Positions 1 through 4,857 of a stretch of DNA of 5,982 bases are shown piece after piece. The translations under genes and the position numbers were made by a program. Below the pieces are notes generated by a model. It did not search any database, was not told where the DNA came from, and was given only the letters and a program-made list of their open reading frames with translations. Where the stretch lies: NCBI GenBank assembly GCA_903643055.1, contig CAHJWV010000139.1:1-5982 (forward strand). The letters are read 5' to 3'. Numbering within the stretch: the stretch's first letter is position 1; each line of letters starts with the position of its first letter. Origin of the DNA: Burkholderiales bacterium. GTDB taxonomy: Bacteria; Pseudomonadota; Gammaproteobacteria; Burkholderiales; Burkholderiaceae.

Positions 1-1144
1 ACCGGCGCTGCTGCATGCGGTCGCGGTGCTGGTGATCGCCTGCCCTTGTGCGCTCGGGCTGGCCACGCCCGCCGCGGTGATGGCCGGCACCGGCGTGGCG
101 GCCCGCCACGGCATCCTGATCAAGGACGCCGAAGCGTTGGAGATGGCGCATGACCTGCGTATCGTGGCCTTCGACAAGACCGGCACGCTGACCGAAGGCC
201 AGCCGCAGTTGTTGTTCTGCCAAGCGGCGCCAACGGAGAACGCCGCGTTCAATCATTCGCTTCTGGCCGACGCCGCGGCCGTTCAAGCCCACAGCGAGCA
301 CCCTTTGGCGAAGGCGGTGCGGGCCGCCGCGCAGCGCGAAGGCCTCACGGTGCCGGTCGCCAGCGGCACACGGGCCATCGCCGGGCGCGGTGTGGTTGCG
401 CAGGTGAACGGCCGTGAATTGCACTTGGGGAGCCACCGCTACATGGACGAGTTAAGCGTTCCATGCCATGCCTTCGCCGAACCTGCGCAGCGTTTGCAGA
501 GCGAGGGCCGCACGGTGTCGTGGCTGGCCGATCTGAGCGACCCGGCGCAGCCGCGGCTTCTGGGTTTGCTCGGCTTTGGCGATGAGCTGAAGGCCTCGGC
601 GCGCGCAGCCATCCAGCGCTTGCGCGATCAAGGCATCCGCACGGTATTGCTGAGCGGCGACAACCGCGGCAGCGCCGAAGCCGCGGCCCATGCCTTGGGC
701 ATCGACGAAGTCCATGCCGAGGTCTTGCCCGAAGACAAGGCGCGGGTGATTGCACAACTGAAGCAATCGTTGGCCAGTGTGGGCCACGGTGCAGGCCGCG
801 TTGCGATGGTCGGCGACGGCATCAACGATGCGCCGGCGTTGGCGGCGGCCGATGTCGGCATCGCAATGTCGACCGGCACCGAGGTCGCGATGCAGGCCGC
901 CGGCATCACGCTGATGGGCGGTGACCCGGCGCGTGTGGCCGATGCGATCGACATCGCACGGCGCACGCAACGCACGATCCGCCAGAACCTGTTCTGGGCC
1001 TTCATCTACAACGTAATCGGCCTGCCACTGGCGGCCTTCGGCATGCTAAATCCAGTGATCGCCGGTGCCGCGATGGCCTTCAGCAGCGTCAGCGTGGTGG
1101 GCAACGCGCTGCTGCTTCAACGCTGGAAAGATAGCCCGCGCTGA
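1..1144 (+). CDS. copA: Copper-translocating P1B-type ATPase, C-terminal part (5' truncated)
   Basis: This is an inner-membrane ATPase that exports Cu(I), powered by ATP through a phospho-aspartate intermediate. The frame is open from base 2, so the gene enters from the left edge; the GTG at 26 is internal. Visible in order: the transmembrane metal site CPC (bases 41-49) within [12 protein letters not shown]; the phosphorylation motif DKTGTLT with its aspartate at 173-175; the P1B histidine-proline motif SEHPLAKA near 295-318; the hinge motif [10 protein letters not shown] near 811-840; and two C-terminal membrane helices. Those helices carry YN in the first and MAFSS in the second, the signature known for the Cu(I) subgroup (P1B-1) rather than Zn/Cd pumps. 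About 381 residues are present. The N-terminal metal-binding domains and first six helices should lie outside the window. The stop is TGA at 1142-1144. No copper regulator or chaperone gene is visible beside it. The family call is firm; the gene symbol rests on metal-site residues only. Confidence 0.93.
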   Translation, partial: PALLHAVAVLVIACPCALGLATPAAVMAGTGVAARHGILIKDAEALEMAHDLRIVAFDKTGTLTEGQPQLLFCQAAPTENAAFNHSLLADAAAVQAHSEHPLAKAVRAAAQREGLTVPVASGTRAIAGRGVVAQVNGRELHLGSHRYMDELSVPCHAFAEPAQRLQSEGRTVSWLADLSDPAQPRLLGLLGFGDELKASARAAIQRLRDQGIRTVLLSGDNRGSAEAAAHALGIDEVHAEVLPEDKARVIAQLKQSLASVGHGAGRVAMVGDGINDAPALAAADVGIAMSTGTEVAMQAAGITLMGGDPARVADAIDIARRTQRTIRQNLFWAFIYNVIGLPLAAFGMLNPVIAGAAMAFSSVSVVGNALLLQRWKDSPR

Positions 1145-1213
1145 ACATGGGCGTGGCCGTCGCCAGCCCCATGGACGCCGGCCCCCGGCATTGAATTGCC
1201 GTGCTCCAGGTGC

Positions 1214-1246
1214 TTGGCATGTGGGGGCGCATCCGTCAGATATATT
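1214..1246 (+). promoter_or_regulatory. Weak promoter-like sequence
   Basis: TTGGCA at 1214-1219 resembles a sigma-70 -35 box and TATATT at 1241-1246 resembles a -10 box. The spacing between them is 21 bp, which is too long; using GATATA at 1239-1244 gives 19 bp. The site lies downstream of the copper ATPase and about 115 bp upstream of the ATG at 1360, in an AT-richer patch of a GC-rich region. It could drive the membrane-protein remnant downstream. This is a guess from sequence resemblance only. Confidence 0.2.
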
Positions 1247-1252
1247 GCCCTG

Positions 1253-1319
1253 CGCTCGCGAACTACGAGCGAGTAAAACGAATTCGAACTGGGACGGATC
1301 CAGCCTGAAGACCTGGATC
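1253..1319 (+). other. Pair of short inverted repeats in the intergenic leader
   Basis: Two hairpins could form. The first pairs CGCTCG (1253-1258) with CGAGCG (1266-1271) around a 7-base loop; an alternative register pairs CTCGC with GCGAG. The second pairs GATCCAG (1297-1303) with CTGGATC (1313-1319) around a 9-base loop. A CGAATTCG palindrome (1279-1286) sits between them. Neither hairpin is followed by a T-run, so they do not look like intrinsic terminators for the copper ATPase. They could be a structured leader or protein-binding sites, or could be chance in GC-rich DNA. Confidence 0.35.
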
Positions 1320-1359
1320 GGTCGCTCGAAACTTCTTACCTCAAACCGGAAGACGGGAC

Positions 1360-1771
1360 ATGCGCAGATTCAACCCCTTCTTTTTGCAAGACAGAATCCA
1401 GTCGCCATGCCAGCCTGGCGAGCAGCCTGCTCGCCGTCCTGATCTGGGTCGCTTGGTTCGGGTCGCAACCGTACGGTTTCGAAAGATATGCAGGCAGTGA
1501 TTGGCTTACTTTCTACGGCGTGCCATTGGGCGCTTACCTCGCCGTGCGCGCTTTTCAAATGCTCGCGCAGAGCTCTGATTTCGCCTTTAGAGTGGTGATC
1601 GGTGCCAGCGCGATGTGGCTGTTTCTCGTTGCAGCGTGGGGCCACATCTGGATGTGGCAGAAGAGTTTTCTTCTGTCTCAGTACCTCGGTCTCTTTGCAG
1701 CTGGGCCGTTGGCTTTTTGGCTGGGCTTGATCATGTACCGCTTGTGCGTTGCCATTCGGCCTCGCGTCGGA
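1360..1771 (+). pseudogene. Hypothetical four-helix membrane protein, apparently frameshifted and truncated
   Basis: From about 1403 the frame starting at position 2 of the window encodes four clear hydrophobic segments: about 1409-1462 (ASLASSLLAVLIWVAWFG), 1502-1555, 1592-1657 and 1682-1744. Trp, Phe, Leu and Ala dominate, with short polar loops between them, which is typical of a small inner-membrane protein. The frame is open back to a TAA at 1274 but holds no ATG, GTG or TTG before a GTG at 1520, and that GTG lies after the first helix with no ribosome site. A good start exists in another frame: ATG at 1360, with GGAAG at 1348-1352 seven bases upstream, encoding MRRFNPFFLQDRIQS before a stop at 1498-1500. 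Skipping one base between about 1363 and 1402 would join this basic N-terminus to the first helix. Downstream the frame runs on opposite the GGDEF-EAL gene to 2221, where its sequence is only the mirror of that gene, so the original 3' end seems lost. I do not recognise the family. A sequencing error is an alternative to a true pseudogene. Confidence 0.45.
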
Positions 1772-3847
1772 TCAGTTCACCAGCATGCCGCTCCAGCTGT
1801 GCCCGCAGCGCGCGCGCAGCAGCGTCTCGCAGGCGGCCGCCGGCACCGGGCGGGAATACCAATAACCCTGCATCAGATCGCAGTCAAAGGCCATCAACTG
1901 GTCGCGCTGCTCGATGGTATCGACGCCTTCGGCGACGATCTCCAGGCTCAGCTTGTGGGCCATCGCAACGATCGCCTCGCAGATCACATGGCTGCTTTCC
2001 TCGTGCGTCAGCTCGGCCACGAACGAGCGGTCGAGCTTGACGCGGTGAACCGGAAAGCGGCGCAGATAAGCCAGGTTCGAATAGCCGGTCCCGAAATCGT
2101 CGATCGCGAGCTTGATGCCCAGCGCATTGAAGCGGTCGAGGATGCGGATCGTGTTCTCCGGGTTCTTCATCGACACGCTCTCGGTCAACTCCAGCTCCAG
2201 CTGCTGCGGCGGCAAGCCTGATTCGGCCAGCGCGTTCAGCACCTGTTGTTCGAGCCCCGGATCGAGGAACTGTTGCGCCGACAGGTTCACGCTCATGCGC
2301 AGCGGCGGCAGGCCGGCGCGGTTCCAGGCGGCCGCCTGCGCGCAGGCGCGGCGCAGCACCCATTCGCCGATCGGGCCGATCAGCCCGCTGTCTTCGGCCA
2401 CCGGAATGAAGCTCAGCGGCGGCACCAGGCCCCAGTCCGGGTGCTGCCAGCGGATCAAGGCTTCGACGCCGACGATCTCGCCGGTGCCGAGATCGACCAG
2501 CGGCTGGTAGTGAAGCAGGAACTCGTCGCGCTTGAGCGCGCGGCGCAAATGCGTTTCGGTCTCGATGCGCTCTTGAATGCGCGGGTTCAGGCTCGGGCTG
2601 TAGCGGCGAACGCTGTTGCGGCCCAGTTCTTTCGCGCTGTCCATCGCGGTATCGGCGTGGCGCAGCAAGGTGACGGCGTCGTCGCCGTCTTGCGGATAGA
2701 TGCTGCAGCCCACGCTGCAAGTCACCGTGACCTCATGTCCGCCCAGCATCACCGGCTGCGCAATCGATTGGGTGATGCGCTCGATCAGCGGCAGCAGCAC
2801 CGCATCGTCCATCGCCTCGGGCAGCAGCAACGCGAATTCATCGCTGCCCAGGCGCGCGAAGGTGTCGCTCGATCGCACGCTTTCGGCGATGCGCACGGCG
2901 GCCACCTTCAACAGCTCGTCGCCCAGTTCATGGCCCAGGCTGTCGTTGATCATCTTGAAGCGGTCGATGTCGATCACCAGCAGCGTCAGCGCTTGGTCCT
3001 TGCGATGCGCAAGCTCGATCGCATGCTCGAGCCGGTTCATCAGCAAGGTGCGGTTCGGCAGGCCGGTCAGCCCGTCGTACAGCGCTTGGCGGCGAAGCTC
3101 TTCCTCGAAACGCTGCCGCTCCTGCACTTCGCGCTGCAGCGTGGCCAGCGTCGCGGCCAGTTCATTCGCGCTGTGCTCGGCCTGCTGGTTCGCCACCCGC
3201 AAGGCTTGCTCGGCGATCTTTTGTGCGCTGATGTCGTAGTTGATGCCGACCAGGCCGATGACCCGGCCGCTCTCGTCGTGCAGCGGGATTTTGGTGGTCA
3301 GCAGCCAGACTTCCTTCTGGATCAGCAGGTATTCGACATGCTCTTCGTGGCTCAGCATCGCTTTGCCCGAGTTCATGATCTCCAATTCTTCAGCGCGGTA
3401 GATCTTGGCGGATTCGGCCGGATAGAAATCGGCATCGCTCTTGCCGAGCAGCTCGCTCGGGCACGTCACGCCCATGCCGATCGCCACGGCCTGGTTCGCA
3501 AAGGTGAAGCGGCCCTCGGTGTCTTTGGCGTAGATGCGGTGCGGTACGTTGGCGGCCAGGCTGTGCAGCAACTTGTACTCGAAGCTGAGTTCATTGAGCC
3601 CGGCATCCGCGCTGAAGAATGCATCGGTGGGGTTTCGGCCGCTCGCGGTCTGTTGAGTGCGCGGGGCCTTCGATGCCGCAGCCACGCGGATCGGCGCCTT
3701 CGGGCTTCGCGAAGACGAAGCGCGCAGCGAACCCCCTTTGATCATCACGCAGGTGGGTGTGATTTTCTTTACCGGCACGCTTTGCAGTTCACGGCCATCC
3801 GCGAGGTCTGCCACCAGGTCGGGTCGCTCAATCAAGTTTTCGCGCAT
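1772..3847 (-). CDS. PAS-GGDEF-EAL cyclic di-GMP signalling protein
   Basis: This 691-residue, probably cytoplasmic protein should act on the second messenger cyclic di-GMP. Residues 1-85 are polar and Ser/Ala/Arg-rich with no membrane segment. A PAS-like sensor follows (about 92-208), then a helical linker rich in Glu, Gln and Ala (about 209-254). The GGDEF domain (about 255-418) has DIDRFKMIND (293-302), the inhibitory-site RxxD as RSSD (325-328) and, five residues later, GSDEF (334-338) in place of GGDEF. AMDSAK (401-406) replaces the usual AMYxAK. The EAL domain (about 433-680) looks active: EAL 462-464, NLSAQQF 521-527, ELTES 553-557, IDDFGTGYS 582-590, Lys604, AEGVD 639-643 and Gln660. 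The likely net activity is therefore phosphodiesterase, with the GGDEF half reduced or regulatory; that is inference. The chosen ATG at 3847 lacks a clear Shine-Dalgarno sequence, and Met35 (3745) is an alternative start. The stop is TGA at 1772-1774, and no terminator follows. Confidence 0.93.
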   Translation of the reverse strand: MRENLIERPDLVADLADGRELQSVPVKKITPTCVMIKGGSLRASSSRSPKAPIRVAAASKAPRTQQTASGRNPTDAFFSADAGLNELSFEYKLLHSLAANVPHRIYAKDTEGRFTFANQAVAIGMGVTCPSELLGKSDADFYPAESAKIYRAEELEIMNSGKAMLSHEEHVEYLLIQKEVWLLTTKIPLHDESGRVIGLVGINYDISAQKIAEQALRVANQQAEHSANELAATLATLQREVQERQRFEEELRRQALYDGLTGLPNRTLLMNRLEHAIELAHRKDQALTLLVIDIDRFKMINDSLGHELGDELLKVAAVRIAESVRSSDTFARLGSDEFALLLPEAMDDAVLLPLIERITQSIAQPVMLGGHEVTVTCSVGCSIYPQDGDDAVTLLRHADTAMDSAKELGRNSVRRYSPSLNPRIQERIETETHLRRALKRDEFLLHYQPLVDLGTGEIVGVEALIRWQHPDWGLVPPLSFIPVAEDSGLIGPIGEWVLRRACAQAAAWNRAGLPPLRMSVNLSAQQFLDPGLEQQVLNALAESGLPPQQLELELTESVSMKNPENTIRILDRFNALGIKLAIDDFGTGYSNLAYLRRFPVHRVKLDRSFVAELTHEESSHVICEAIVAMAHKLSLEIVAEGVDTIEQRDQLMAFDCDLMQGYWYSRPVPAAACETLLRARCGHSWSGMLVN

Positions 3848-3864
3848 GTCGTTTCGGGCATTTA

Positions 3865-3892
3865 GCCCCCCGCTGCCGGCCCGCGAGGGGGC
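3865..3892 (-). other. GC-rich hairpin just upstream of the GGDEF-EAL start
   Basis: GCCCCC at 3865-3870 can pair with GGGGGC at 3887-3892 around a 16-base GC-rich loop. On the minus strand the structure ends about 17 bases before the ATG at 3847 and is followed by CTAAATG rather than a T-run, so it is a poor terminator. It could affect translation initiation of the gene downstream, which lacks an obvious ribosome site. The role is unproven. Confidence 0.3.
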
Positions 3893-4020
3893 CCTACAGC
3901 GTCTCTATCGGCACGACCTGGCACGAGCTTGATCTCGGGGTTTGTGCGCAGCCCAGCCATCTTCAAATCTGTGCAGTAATGCCTGCAATCCAGCCCAAGG
4001 ATTGGCTTCAAGCGGCACGC

Positions 4021-4065
4021 CATTCGCCCTGCGTTGATTCGGCCTGCATCGATTCGGCCCGCGAC
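4021..4065. repeat. Three tandem 15-bp units
   Basis: Three head-to-tail 15-bp units occupy 4021-4035, 4036-4050 and 4051-4065. The second and third share the 9-base core GATTCGGCC exactly and differ at few other positions; the first is more diverged (CATTCGCCC). They lie in the 234-bp gap between the CysC-like gene and the GGDEF-EAL gene (3848-4081). Apart from the hairpin at 3865-3892, I see nothing else supportable in that gap, including no good promoter. Confidence 0.55.
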
Positions 4066-4081
4066 CACTGCAACGCGGTCG

Positions 4082-4735
4082 TCAATGGCGATGCCGCATG
4101 CCGTCACGGCGCCGATCGGCCGGTGTTTCACGCGGAATGCGGCGGCGATCAAAGGGCTGCGCATGCACTTCCCAGGGCACCCAGCCTTTGCTTTGCAGCA
4201 GCTTCAGCACGTCAGCTGCCGCTTTTTCGGGAGACAAACGCGAGCCATCGATTTCCAGCTCGGCTGCAAGCGAAGACCGCAGGCCTTCGCTTGCAGCGCC
4301 GCGCCCGGCATCGCCTCGCTCGCCGGGCGATCGGGCCGCAGCCATCGCCAGCGTCGACAGCCGGACTTCAAGAAAATCCGTCGTCGCGAAAGCATCGCGG
4401 GCCAGCCGCCGCTCGCTTTCGAGCGTCGCCGCCGAGAGCACGATCACCCGCATGCCGGTGTCCAGCAGCGCCTGGGCGAGCTGGCAGGTCTTGCTGATCC
4501 TCGCCGCTACCGAAGGGCAGTTACCGCTGGGCTCGGCCTGCAGCCGGGCCATGTCAGGCTCGTTCAACACGAAGGCTGGTACGCCGCGGGCGGCGAGTAT
4601 CAGATGCATGACATCGGCCAACGCCCATGTCTGCGCACCCTCAGGGCCGGTCACCCAGATCACGCACCCACCGCCGAGCGCCGATGGGGGCGCGCTCATC
4701 AAGGGGGTTAGCAGGTCATCCGATCGGCCATGCAT
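4082..4735 (-). CDS. Diverged adenylylsulfate-kinase-like (CysC-like) P-loop protein, probably inactive as a kinase
   Basis: This 217-residue protein follows the order of adenylylsulfate kinase, which phosphorylates APS to PAPS, from end to end. CVIWVTGPEGAQTWALA (24-40) sits where the family has its Walker A (TGLSGSGKST-like). Next come VPAFVLNEPDMAR (52-64), where the family has LDGD; an ARISKTCQLAQALLDTGMRVIVL helix-strand (78-100); ESERRLARD (106-114); DFLEVRLST (120-128), matching the family's DFIEVYVDT; and a C-terminal ELEIDGSRLSPEKAAADVLKLL (159-180). The P-loop lysine is replaced by Thr36 and the following Ser by Trp37, and the LDGD aspartates are mostly gone, so ATP-dependent kinase activity is unlikely. 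The protein ends in an Arg-rich tail (197-217). I chose ATG 4735 because GAGG (4742-4745) lies six bases upstream; a GTG at 4747 is in frame but has no ribosome site. A terminator hairpin lies just upstream (4757-4778), and no sulfate-assimilation gene is visible nearby. The homology is read by eye from motif order, so the family call is moderate. Confidence 0.65.
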   Translation of the reverse strand: MHGRSDDLLTPLMSAPPSALGGGCVIWVTGPEGAQTWALADVMHLILAARGVPAFVLNEPDMARLQAEPSGNCPSVAARISKTCQLAQALLDTGMRVIVLSAATLESERRLARDAFATTDFLEVRLSTLAMAAARSPGERGDAGRGAASEGLRSSLAAELEIDGSRLSPEKAAADVLKLLQSKGWVPWEVHAQPFDRRRIPRETPADRRRDGMRHRH

Positions 4736-4741
4736 TGGAAG

Positions 4742-4745
4742 CCTC
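4742..4745 (-). promoter_or_regulatory. Ribosome binding site deciding the start of the CysC-like gene
   Basis: On the minus strand GAGG lies six bases before the ATG at 4735. The longer in-frame start, GTG at 4747, overlaps this site and has only a pyrimidine-rich stretch before it. This favours the 217-residue product. Confidence 0.5.
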
Positions 4746-4756
4746 ACAAGGCAGAA

Positions 4757-4778
4757 GGCCCACGGCGCACCGTGGGCC
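4757..4778 (-). terminator. Likely intrinsic terminator of the chitinase gene
   Basis: GGCCCACGG (4757-4765) and CCGTGGGCC (4770-4778) form a perfect 9-bp GC-rich stem with a 4-base loop. Read on the minus strand it is followed by TTCTGCCTT, a short T-rich tail, as expected for a factor-independent terminator. It lies 80 bases after the chitinase stop and 22 bases before the CysC-like ATG. On the plus strand the tail is not T-rich. Confidence 0.65.
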
Positions 4779-4798
4779 CGAACAGGTCATTGCGACGC

Positions 4799-4834
4799 GG
4801 CTGGCCGGCAGGCTTTGCTGCCCGCCGGCCAGCC
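4799..4834. other. Long GC-rich hairpin between the chitinase and CysC-like genes
   Basis: GGCTGGCCGGC (4799-4809) pairs perfectly with GCCGGCCAGCC (4824-4834), an 11-bp stem. It extends inward, past one A/C mismatch, by three more pairs to a 6-base loop. No T-run follows on either strand. It begins 24 bases past the chitinase stop and may protect the mRNA 3' end or act with the terminator at 4757-4778. Confidence 0.6.
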
Positions 4835-4857
4835 ACGTTCTCAGCCCATCCAGGTTT

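Noticed and set aside
1146..1173. Imperfect hairpin (CATGGG with CCCATG) right after the copper ATPase stop, considered as its terminator
   Set aside because: The stem has a 2x2 internal mismatch and no T-run follows, so I could not support an intrinsic terminator.
1370..1645. 91-residue minus-strand frame in the 1145-1771 gap
   Set aside because: It lies opposite the hydrophobic membrane-protein frame, lacks any recognisable motif, and has the polar mixed composition of a shadow frame.
2246..3865. Long open frame (539 codons) on the plus strand opposite the GGDEF-EAL gene
   Set aside because: It is the mirror of a clearly coding minus-strand gene. Its protein is rich in His, Gln, Arg and Ala with no recognisable domain, as expected for an antisense shadow in GC-rich DNA.
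3862..4164. 100-residue minus-strand frame between the CysC-like and GGDEF-EAL genes, ending 14 bases before the latter
   Set aside because: It has no clear ribosome site, its middle is a five-residue repeat (GRIDA, GRINA) produced by the 15-bp tandem repeat, its end is low-complexity Gly/Pro/Arg, and it overlaps the CysC-like gene by about 80 bases. Coding status is not supportable, though the placement is operon-like.
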